Source: Pseudomonadota bacterium (GTDB lineage: Bacteria > Pseudomonadota > Gammaproteobacteria > Xanthomonadales > Xanthomonadaceae). Taken from it: a stretch of DNA of 11,535 bases. Where the stretch lies: contig JAFAFY010000316.1 in assembly GCA_023423235.1 (NCBI GenBank), forward strand, positions 1 to 11,535, given 5' to 3'. Of this stretch, positions 5,724-11,535 are shown piece after piece. Each line of letters opens with the position of its first letter. Within the stretch, counting starts at the first letter, position 1. A model generated the notes under the pieces. That model worked only from the letters and a program-made list of their open reading frames with translations. It searched no databases and was not told the DNA's origin. Position numbers and translations under genes: made by a program.

Positions 5724-7154
5724 ATGAACGCAATGACGATTTCGGGGTGGCGGCCCCGCCTGCAGGCGCTGTGCCTGTCCCTGCTGTGCACGGTGCTGCT
5801 GCTTGGCGCCGCGGGTGGCGCGCTGGCGCAATCGACGCCGACGATCGACGTGGTCGAGGAAGTCGAGATCCAGACCAGCGCGCTGCCCGACGGTGCAGCG
5901 CTAGTGATCGAGGAGGACGTGGCCGCGCCCGAGGCCGCGGCCTTCGACAGCGGCAACGTCGCCTGGATGCTGACCTCGACCCTGCTGGTGCTGCTGATGG
6001 TGGTGCCAGGCCTGGCGCTGTTCTACGGCGGCATGGTGCGCGCCAAGAACGTGCTCTCGGTGCTGATGCAGGTGCTGGTGGTGTTCTCGGTGGTGATCAT
6101 CCTGTGGGTCACCTACGGCTACAGCGCGGCGTTCACGCAAGGCAACGCGTTCTTCGGCTCGTTCACCGAGAAGGCCTTCCTGCGCGGCATCACCGCCGAC
6201 ACCGACGCCGGCGGGCTTCCGGAATTCCTGTTCATCGTGTTCCAGTCGACCTTCGCCGGCATCACCACGGCGCTGATCGTCGGCGCCTTCGCCGAGCGCA
6301 TCAAGTTCTCCGCGGTGCTGCTGTTCTCGGTGCTGTGGGTGACCTTCGCCTACCTGCCGATGGTGCACATGGTGTGGAGCGGTGAGGACGGCTTCCTGGC
6401 GCACAAGGGCGTGATCGATTTCGCCGGCGGCACGGTGGTGCACATCAATGCCGGTGTCGCGGGCCTGGTCGGGTCGTACTTCCTCGGCAAGCGCCTGGGC
6501 TACGGCCGTGAGGCGATCAAGCCGCACAATGTGCCCTTCACCTTCATCGGCGCTTCGCTGCTGTGGGTCGGCTGGTTCGGTTTCAACGCCGGTTCCGCGC
6601 TCGCCGCCGATGCCAGCGCGTCGCTGGCGATGCTCAACACCATGGTCGCGACCGCGGCCGGCGTGGTGGCGTGGAGCATCGTCGAGGCCTTCACCAAGGG
6701 CCGGCCGTCGGCGCTGGGCGCGGCCTCGGGTGCGATCGCCGGTCTGGTCGGCATCACCCCGGCTGCGGGCACCGTCGGCCCGATGGGCGCGCTGGTGATC
6801 GGCCTGGCTGCCGGCGCGTTGTGCGTGTGGGGCGTCACCGGCCTCAAGCGCCTGCTGCGCGCCGACGACAGCCTGGACGTGTTCGGCGTGCACGGCATCG
6901 GCGGTATCGTCGGCGCCTTGCTGACCGGCGTGTTCAGTGCGCAGTCGCTGGGCGGCACCGAAGCGGACCTGGCGATCGGCGCGCAGGTGTGGGTGCAGCT
7001 GGTCAGCGTGGCGTTCACCGTGTTGTGGTGCGCGGTGGTGACCGCGGTCGCGATCCTCATCACCCGCCTGGTCACCGGCCTGCGGGTCAGCGAAGAGGAC
7101 GAGCGCGCGGGTCTGGACATCGTCTCGCACGGCGAATCGGCCTACGAGAAGTAG
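5724..7154 (+). CDS. amtB: Ammonium transporter AmtB
   Basis: This 476-residue inner-membrane channel belongs to the Amt/Rh family. It has a signal peptide (cleavage probably ALA|Q after residue 35), then about 11 membrane helices from residue 78 on. Pore markers are visible: MVHMVW (W218), D232 in DFAGGTVVH, and the twin pore histidines H240 (VVHINAG) and H390 (FGVHGIGG), which match E. coli D160, H168 and H318. The start is ATG 5724, with GGAGAG 6 nt before it. A second ATG three codons on is possible. The frame is open upstream within glnK but has no family support there. Between signal peptide and first helix lies an unusual acidic stretch (residues 36-77, ten D/E and no K/R). The gene is paired with glnK, whose product blocks the pore when nitrogen is ample. 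Confidence 0.97.
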   Translation: MNAMTISGWRPRLQALCLSLLCTVLLLGAAGGALAQSTPTIDVVEEVEIQTSALPDGAALVIEEDVAAPEAAAFDSGNVAWMLTSTLLVLLMVVPGLALFYGGMVRAKNVLSVLMQVLVVFSVVIILWVTYGYSAAFTQGNAFFGSFTEKAFLRGITADTDAGGLPEFLFIVFQSTFAGITTALIVGAFAERIKFSAVLLFSVLWVTFAYLPMVHMVWSGEDGFLAHKGVIDFAGGTVVHINAGVAGLVGSYFLGKRLGYGREAIKPHNVPFTFIGASLLWVGWFGFNAGSALAADASASLAMLNTMVATAAGVVAWSIVEAFTKGRPSALGAASGAIAGLVGITPAAGTVGPMGALVIGLAAGALCVWGVTGLKRLLRADDSLDVFGVHGIGGIVGALLTGVFSAQSLGGTEADLAIGAQVWVQLVSVAFTVLWCAVVTAVAILITRLVTGLRVSEEDERAGLDIVSHGESAYEK

Positions 7155-7210
7155 AACCACATCGCGTGCATCGGCGCCCCGGACCTTGCCCGCCGCGCCG
7201 AGTTTCCTGG

Positions 7211-7236
7211 CCCCTCTCCCGCTTGCGGGAGAGGGG
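7211..7236. repeat. REP-like hairpin after amtB
   Basis: CCCCTCTCCCGC (7211-7222) and GCGGGAGAGGGG (7225-7236) are perfect 12-base complements around TT, followed by TTGGGGTGAAGG. From general knowledge, this sequence is a dispersed palindrome in Xanthomonas, Stenotrophomonas and some Pseudomonas genomes. It sits 56 bp after the amtB stop and may end transcription or protect the 3' end of the operon mRNA. Confidence 0.75.
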
Positions 7237-7349
7237 TTGGGGTGAAGGTGGCGCCGCGCGTGCAATGCGGCCGGGGTGATCGATCGCGGTGTTTCCCGTA
7301 CCGGCAATTTGCGAAGGCCGCTGTCCGCGACGCGATCGTCCCCAAACCC

Positions 7350-7377
7350 TTGCACCTTGCGTGCCGAGCGGGTGCAA
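7350..7377. repeat. Inverted repeat TTGCACC-N14-GGTGCAA at the amidase start
   Basis: The arms are at 7350-7356 and 7371-7377 and are perfect complements, ending 7 bp before the amidase ATG. The arms resemble NtrC half-sites, but the 14-bp spacer is too long for an NtrC dimer site. A hairpin here would lie over the weak ribosome binding region. The end of the right arm is part of an 11-bp direct repeat, GTGCAATGCGG, also found at 7260-7270 (second copy 7372-7382). Confidence 0.4.
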
Positions 7378-7384
7378 TGCGGAC

Positions 7385-8152
7385 ATGCCGACACTCCCCA
7401 TCTCCCGACGCACCTCCGTACTGGTCCCCGTGCTCGCCACGCTGCTGCTGTCGGCCTGTGCCCACCAGGCGCCGCGCAACCCGCTGGCGACCTGGGTGCC
7501 GTCACCCAACCACGATGCGCGCCGGCCGGTGCTGGTGGTGCTGCACTACACCGAGCAGGACTCGGTGCAGCAGAGCCTGCATACCCTGCGCACCGCCAAC
7601 AGCGGCGGGCGGGTCAGTTCGCACTACCTGATCGGCAAGGACGGTGCGCGCTATCAGCTGGTCTCCGACCGCGACCGCGCCTGGCACGCGGGCGGCGGTC
7701 ATTGGGGCACGGTCAGCGACGTCAATTCCGGCTCGATCGGCATCGAGCTCGACAACAACGGCCGTGAACCCTTCAGCGAGCCATTGATCGCCAGCCTGCT
7801 GGTGCTGCTGGCCGACCTGAAGACGCGCTGGGGCATCCCGCCGGAGAACTTCATCGGCCACTCCGACATGGCGCCCACGCGCAAGATCGACCCCGGCGTG
7901 CACTTCCCCTGGAAGCGCCTGGCCGCGCACGGCTATGGCGTGTGGCCGCAGGACGGCACCGCGCCGGCGCCGGCGGATTTCGACGCGGTGCAGGCGCTGC
8001 GCCTGGTCGGCTATCCGGTCGACGACCTCGACGCCACCGTGTGCGCGTTCCGCATGCGTTTCCGTGGCCAGGCCACCGGTGCGCTGGACGACGAGGACCG
8101 GCGCATCCTGCATGCGCTGGTGCAGGGCTGGACGATTCCGGCGGTGCAGTAA
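7385..8152 (+). CDS. amiD: N-acetylmuramoyl-L-alanine amidase, AmiD-like lipoprotein
   Basis: The 255-residue protein has an Amidase_2 (AmpD/PGRP) fold at about residues 40-180. The zinc ligands are H54 (VVLHY), H159 (FIGHSD) and D169 (KIDPG), with E122 (GIELDN) and K167 as likely catalytic residues. The N-terminus is a lipoprotein signal: LLSAC lipobox with Cys25 as the lipidated residue. The next residue is Ala, so it is likely sorted to the outer membrane. Residues 197-248 (DFDAVQALRLVGYPVDD...) resemble the C-terminal peptidoglycan-binding helices of AmiD. By family knowledge it cleaves the amide bond between MurNAc and the stem peptide during wall recycling. The start is ATG 7385, because it places the lipobox correctly; the open frame runs back to 7289 without support. 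The Shine-Dalgarno is poor. It is convergent with the beta-glucosidase gene. Confidence 0.9.
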   Translation: MPTLPISRRTSVLVPVLATLLLSACAHQAPRNPLATWVPSPNHDARRPVLVVLHYTEQDSVQQSLHTLRTANSGGRVSSHYLIGKDGARYQLVSDRDRAWHAGGGHWGTVSDVNSGSIGIELDNNGREPFSEPLIASLLVLLADLKTRWGIPPENFIGHSDMAPTRKIDPGVHFPWKRLAAHGYGVWPQDGTAPAPADFDAVQALRLVGYPVDDLDATVCAFRMRFRGQATGALDDEDRRILHALVQGWTIPAVQ

Positions 8153-8200
8153 CCCCAGCCAGTCGCAGCGGCGCAGGCCACGACAGGCCAGCCCGTCCGG

Positions 8201-10390
8201 TCAGCCGGCGTCGTCCGCCGCGCGCAATGCGAACTGCGCGGCGGTTCCCGATTCGCAATCCGGCGCGATCCACACGTCGAACAGTCCCGGCTCGGCGGCG
8301 AACGCGCCGCTGCGGGTGGTGAAGGCCAGCTGCTCGCGGCGCAGGCTGAAGTGCACCGTCGTGGTCTCGCCCGGGGCCAGCGCGACCTTGCGGAAATCCT
8401 TGAGCTCGCGGATCGGGCGCACGCGGCTGGCGACGCGGTCGTGGATGTAGAGCTGCACCACTTCCTCGCCGGCGCGTTCGCCGCTGTTGCGCAGCGTGGC
8501 CGAGACGGTCAAGGCGCCGTCCCAGTCGAGGACATCGGATGAGAGCTGCAGCGGGCCGTAGTCGAAGCGCGTGTACGACAGGCCGTGGCCGAAGGGATAC
8601 AGCGGCGCATGCGGCATCTCGCGCCAGCGGCTCTTGAACTCCTGCATGTCCGGCAGTTCCGGGCGCCCGGTGCGCTGGCGGTTGTAGTACAGCGGCTGCT
8701 GGCCGGAATCGCGCGGAAAGCTCACCGGCAGGCGCGCCGACGGGTTGTAGGCGCCGAACACCACGTCGGCGACCGCGTGGCCGGTCTGGCTGCCGAGGAA
8801 CCAGGTCGCCAGGATCGCGCCGGCATCGCGCACCGCGCCGTGCAGCGCCAGCGCGCGGCCATGACGCAGCAGCACCACGACCGGCGTGCCGGTCGCGGCG
8901 ACCGCTTCGGCCAGCGCCTGCTGCGCAGCGGGTACGATGATCTGGGTCCGCGACTGCGCCTCGCCGCTGTAGTTCTGCGGCTCGCCGATCGCCAGCAGCA
9001 CCACGTCGGCCGCGCGTGCGGCCGCCACCGCCGCATCGATGCCGCCGTCGAGCGCCGCCTCCATGCCGCTGCCGTCGACCACGCGGAGCGCATCGCCGTC
9101 GTCGAGCGCGACGCGCAGGCCGTCCTCCAGGGTGACGTACCCCGACTTGTCGCCGAACAGGGTCCAGCAGCCCTCGATGTTGTCGCGGTCGCGGGCGAAC
9201 GGGCCGATCAGTGCGATCTTCTGTCCGGACCTGCGCAGCGGCAGCAGGTCGCCGTCGTTCTTCAGCAGCACGATCGAGCGGCGCGCGGCGTCGCGTGCGA
9301 GGTCGCCATGCAGCGCCTGCGGATCGAGCGCGGCCTCGGCCTCGGGATCGAGGGAACGGTAGGGATGGTCGAACAGGCCGATCGCCTGCTTGACCGCCAG
9401 CACCCGGCGCACGCCCAGGTCCAGCGTTTCCATCGACACCTCGCCGCTGGCGACCAGCTCGGGCAGCCAGGTGGCGTAGAGGCCGCTCTGCATGCTCATG
9501 TCCACGCCTGCGGTGAACGAGAGCTTCGTCGCCTCGCGCTCGTCGCCAGCGAAGCCGTGCGCCACCAGCTCGAAATCGGCGGTGTAGTCCGAGACCACGA
9601 ACCCCGGGAAGCCCCATTCGCCGCGCAGCACGCTGGTCAGCAGCTCGTCGTGGGCCGAGGCCGGCACGCCGTTGATGTCGTTGAAGGCGCTCATCACCGT
9701 CAGCGCGCCGGCATCGAGCGCGGCCTTGAACGGCGGCAGGTGGACGTCGCGCAGGGTGCCCTCGGAGATTTCGACGCTGTTGTACTCCAGCCCGCCGAGG
9801 ACTGCGCCGTAGCCGACGAAATGCTTGGGCGTGGCCAGCAGGGCGTCGTCCACGGTCAGGTCCGGACCCTGGAAACCGCGCACGCGCGCCGCCGCGAACG
9901 CGTTGCCCAGCACCACGTCCTCGCCGGCGGCCTCGGCCACGCGGCCCCAGCGCTGGTCGCGGGCGATGTCGAGGGTCGGCGCGAAGGTCCAGTGCAGGCC
10001 GCAGGCGGTGGCCTCCACCGCCGCCGCGCGCGCGGTGCGCTCGGCCAGGTCCGGCTCGAAGCTCGCCGCCTCGCCCAGCGGGATCGGGAACACCGTGCGC
10101 ATGCCGTGGATCACGTCGGCGCCCATCAGCAGCGGAATGCCGAGCCGGCTTTCCTCCACCGCGATGCGCTGCGACTCGCGGCCCTGCACCGCGCCCACGC
10201 CGTTGAATACCGCGCCGACGCGCCCAGCGCGGATCTGCTCGCGCAGCTCGCCGGCGTTCAACTCGTTCATCTCGGGATTCACGTCGGCCGCGAACGGTCG
10301 CAGCATGTCGGCGAAGATGCCCAGCTGGCCGACCTTTTCCTCCACGGTCATGCTGGCGAGCAGGGCTTCGAGTCGATCGTCGAGACGCAT
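8201..10390 (-). CDS. bglX: Beta-glucosidase, glycoside hydrolase family 3 (BglX-like)
   Basis: The 729-residue protein has the full GH3 layout: an N-terminal TIM-barrel domain (about 1-345), an alpha/beta sandwich (about 370-560) and a C-terminal fibronectin III-like domain (about 620-725). The catalytic nucleophile is D268 in GFVVSDYTADF. The likely acid/base is E477 in NYSGEAQSRT. Substrate-binding blocks DQRWGR, ATPKHFVGYG and RLPVSFPRD are present. The family releases beta-linked glucose (or xylose) from the ends of oligosaccharides. The start is ATG 10390-10388, with AGGA 7 nt before it; an in-frame TTG two codons earlier is less likely. No signal peptide is visible, unlike periplasmic E. 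coli BglX, so it probably acts in the cytoplasm. It is alone on this strand, convergent with the amidase gene, with its own promoter and a likely LacI-family operator. Confidence 0.93.
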   Translation of the reverse strand: MRLDDRLEALLASMTVEEKVGQLGIFADMLRPFAADVNPEMNELNAGELREQIRAGRVGAVFNGVGAVQGRESQRIAVEESRLGIPLLMGADVIHGMRTVFPIPLGEAASFEPDLAERTARAAAVEATACGLHWTFAPTLDIARDQRWGRVAEAAGEDVVLGNAFAAARVRGFQGPDLTVDDALLATPKHFVGYGAVLGGLEYNSVEISEGTLRDVHLPPFKAALDAGALTVMSAFNDINGVPASAHDELLTSVLRGEWGFPGFVVSDYTADFELVAHGFAGDEREATKLSFTAGVDMSMQSGLYATWLPELVASGEVSMETLDLGVRRVLAVKQAIGLFDHPYRSLDPEAEAALDPQALHGDLARDAARRSIVLLKNDGDLLPLRRSGQKIALIGPFARDRDNIEGCWTLFGDKSGYVTLEDGLRVALDDGDALRVVDGSGMEAALDGGIDAAVAAARAADVVLLAIGEPQNYSGEAQSRTQIIVPAAQQALAEAVAATGTPVVVLLRHGRALALHGAVRDAGAILATWFLGSQTGHAVADVVFGAYNPSARLPVSFPRDSGQQPLYYNRQRTGRPELPDMQEFKSRWREMPHAPLYPFGHGLSYTRFDYGPLQLSSDVLDWDGALTVSATLRNSGERAGEEVVQLYIHDRVASRVRPIRELKDFRKVALAPGETTTVHFSLRREQLAFTTRSGAFAAEPGLFDVWIAPDCESGTAAQFALRAADDAG

Positions 10391-10402
10391 GCGCAAATCC
10401 TG

Positions 10403-10416
10403 TGAAAACGGTTACA
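10403..10416 (-). promoter_or_regulatory. Likely LacI/GalR-family operator of the beta-glucosidase gene
   Basis: TGAAAACGGTTACA (+ strand) has the central CG and the TG...CA ends typical of LacI/GalR-family operators, with 10 of 14 positions symmetric. It lies 6 bp downstream of the -10 box, at the expected transcription start, where a bound repressor would block transcription. The repressor is not in this window. Confidence 0.55.
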
Positions 10417-10423
10417 TGGCGTG

Positions 10424-10429
10424 ATTATA
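10424..10429 (-). promoter_or_regulatory. -10 box of the beta-glucosidase promoter
   Basis: The minus strand reads TATAAT, a perfect sigma-70 -10 hexamer and rare in such GC-rich DNA. It is 33 bp before the start codon. No good -35 hexamer is seen at 16-18 bp, so the promoter may need an activator or be weak. Transcription should start near 10417. Confidence 0.6.
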
Positions 10430-10584
10430 GGGACGCGGCCGCCGGAAGCGAGCGCACACGGGCGCCTCGCCAGACCGGGACAATACCCACCCGCATGCTG
10501 CCAGCAGGTGCGCGCGGCGTCTGTACGGGTGTGCCCGGGTTGCCGGGGGCGATGACCGGCCCGCCGCCGCAGGCGGCCGCCCGC

Positions 10585-10613
10585 TTCCGCAACCCGCGCC
10601 CCTGCACTAAATT
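10585..10613 (+). promoter_or_regulatory. Possible weak sigma-70 promoter of ntrB, inside the NtrC box
   Basis: TAAATT at 10608-10613 matches the -10 consensus at 4 of 6 bases. TTCCGC at 10585-10590 is a poor -35 at a 17-bp distance. Transcription would start near 10620, on the A of the ATG, giving a leaderless mRNA. The -10 lies within the NtrC box. This is inference only. Confidence 0.3.
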
Positions 10614-10619
10614 GGTGCA
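10603..10619. promoter_or_regulatory. NtrC-binding box abutting the ntrB start codon
   Basis: TGCACTA-AAT-TGGTGCA fits the NtrC consensus TGCACYA-N3-TGGTGCA at every defined base. It ends one base before the ATG of ntrB. In enterobacteria an NtrC site at the glnL promoter represses it. The same role is likely here, with phosphorylated or plain NtrC limiting ntrBC expression. Confidence 0.8.
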
Positions 10620-11535
10620 ATGTTCGACAGCGCCACCCTCGCCCGCTCCTTCGATGGCCTGACCACGCCGCTGGTCTGGGCGCGGCTGGACGGGCGCGTG
10701 GCCGACTGCAACCTGGCGTTCGCGCGCTGGCTGGGGGTGGGTCGCAAGCGCCTGCTGGAACAGCCGCTGGCGGCGCTGGAGGTCGATGGCGAGGCGCTGC
10801 GGCACGCGCTGCGGCATGTCGAGGATGCCGCCGATGCGCCGCTGCGGATCCGGCGCCTGGCCCTGGCGTTCCTCGGCGGCGAGCCGCGCTTCGCCGATGC
10901 CTGGCTCTCGCGCGATGGCGAGCACGTGCTGCTGGAGGCGCATCCGGTGGACGAGTTCCCGGGCGCCGACCCGGCGCAGGCGATGCCGCTGGCGCTGTCG
11001 GCGGCCTTCCGCGGGCTGGCGCACGAACTGCGCAATCCGATGGCCGGCCTCAAGGGCGCCGCGCAGCTGCTGGCCAGGCGGGCCGGCGATGGCGATTCGC
11101 GCGAGCTGGTGGCGCTGGTCGAGGCCGAGGTCGCGCGCCTGGGCAGCCTGGTGGACCAGCTGCTGTCGCCGCAGCCACCGCAGCCGCACCGGCCGCTGAA
11201 CATCCATGTGGTGCTGGAACAGGTGCTGCGCCTGGCCGAGGCGGATGCCGGCTGGGCGGTGCGCCTGGTGCGCGACTACGACCCCAGCCTGCCGGAGCTG
11301 CCCGGGGATCCCGATCGCCTGGTGCAGGCGATCTGGAACCTGGTGCGCAATGCGATCCAGGCCGGCGCCGCCAACGTCACCCTGCGCACGCGCGCGGCGG
11401 TGCAGGTACGCATCGGCGAGGAGGTCCACGCGATGGTGCTGCGGCTGGAGGTGGTCGACGACGGCCGCGGCGTGCCCGAGGACATGGTCGAGCAGATCTT
11501 CCTGCCGCTGGTGTCCGGCCGTCCCGACGGCAGCG
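10620..11535 (+). CDS. ntrB: Nitrogen regulation sensor histidine kinase NtrB (GlnL), 3' end missing
   Basis: The frame runs from ATG 10620 to the window edge, 305 codons. It has an N-terminal PAS-like domain (about residues 9-110, FDGLTTPLVWARLDGRVADCN), then a histidine-kinase core. The H-box is LAHELRNPMAGLKGAAQLL with phospho-acceptor H135 (E. coli NtrB uses H139). The N-box is NLVRNAIQA with N244, and the G1 box DDGRG has D280, G282 and G284. No membrane helix is present, as expected for a cytoplasmic kinase. By family knowledge it phosphorylates NtrC in nitrogen shortage and is held in phosphatase mode by P-II. NtrC should follow just beyond the edge. No other in-frame start fits, and no Shine-Dalgarno is found at a usable distance, which suggests a leaderless mRNA. 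The missing part should hold the G2 box and C-terminus. Confidence 0.92.
   Translation, partial: MFDSATLARSFDGLTTPLVWARLDGRVADCNLAFARWLGVGRKRLLEQPLAALEVDGEALRHALRHVEDAADAPLRIRRLALAFLGGEPRFADAWLSRDGEHVLLEAHPVDEFPGADPAQAMPLALSAAFRGLAHELRNPMAGLKGAAQLLARRAGDGDSRELVALVEAEVARLGSLVDQLLSPQPPQPHRPLNIHVVLEQVLRLAEADAGWAVRLVRDYDPSLPELPGDPDRLVQAIWNLVRNAIQAGAANVTLRTRAAVQVRIGEEVHAMVLRLEVVDDGRGVPEDMVEQIFLPLVSGRPDGS

Noticed and set aside
3923..5956. 677-codon open frame on the - strand across glnA, porin, glnK and amtB
   Set aside because: It opposes four clear genes; long shadow frames are expected at this GC content.
5901..7505. 534-codon open frame on the - strand antisense to amtB
   Set aside because: Its His/Arg/Gln-rich product has no recognisable domain and opposes a full AmtB.
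8585..10405. 606-codon open frame on the + strand antisense to the beta-glucosidase gene
   Set aside because: It mirrors the codons of a full GH3 gene, its product is compositionally odd, and no start signal is seen.
10402..10662. 86-codon open frame on the + strand overlapping the ntrB start
   Set aside because: It runs over the beta-glucosidase promoter and the NtrC box and has no coding features.
1..11535. Mobile elements, CRISPR arrays, tRNA/rRNA genes or toxin-antitoxin pairs
   Set aside because: Looked for on both strands by eye; no transposase, integrase, regular spacer array, cloverleaf or rRNA-like stretch was seen.

Overview
The window is GC-rich (roughly 70% by eye), densely coded DNA from a gammaproteobacterium. 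It most resembles the Xanthomonadaceae (Lysobacter, Luteimonas, Xanthomonas or Stenotrophomonas type). The grounds are the codon use, the TorF-type porin in front of glnK-amtB, the phenylalanine hydroxylase divergent from an Lrp-type regulator, the Xanthomonas-type nucleotide pyrophosphatase, and a CCCCTCTCCCGC hairpin of the kind scattered through these genomes. The genus cannot be fixed from the sequence alone. It looks like ordinary chromosome: no mobile element, CRISPR array, tRNA or rRNA was seen.

Layout. At the left edge is the 3' part of an exported NPP-type nucleotide pyrophosphatase/phosphodiesterase (1-1164, +). Convergent to it is phhA, phenylalanine 4-hydroxylase (1203-2105, -), which is divergent from an Lrp/AsnC-family regulator (2252-2725, +). 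A regulatory region (about 2726-2896) with two NtrC-type enhancer sites and a near-consensus sigma-54 promoter leads into glnA, glutamine synthetase (2897-4306, +). A long stem-loop follows. Next is a three-gene set: a TorF-type outer-membrane protein (4628-5332), glnK (5363-5701) and amtB (5724-7154), with gaps of 30 and 22 bp. A REP-like hairpin closes it. An AmiD-like lipoprotein amidase (7385-8152, +) is convergent with a GH3 beta-glucosidase (8201-10390, -). At the right edge is the 5' part of ntrB/glnL (10620-11535, +), a nitrogen-regulation sensor kinase.

How it works together. Much of the window is a nitrogen-assimilation block. AmtB brings in ammonium. GlnK senses nitrogen status and gates AmtB. 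GlnA fixes ammonium into glutamine. NtrB, with NtrC presumably just beyond the edge, would switch on glnA through the enhancers. A near-perfect NtrC box also abuts the ntrB start codon, suggesting autoregulation, probably repression of a leaderless transcript. The outer-membrane protein in the glnK-amtB set may be the outer-membrane partner of nitrogen uptake; its role is not known.

No new defence or mobile system was found. The points most worth a second look are regulatory: the NtrC box on the ntrB start, the likely LacI-family operator just after the beta-glucosidase -10 box, the palindromes between phhA and the Lrp gene, and the absence of a recognisable sigma-54 promoter before the porin-glnK-amtB set.
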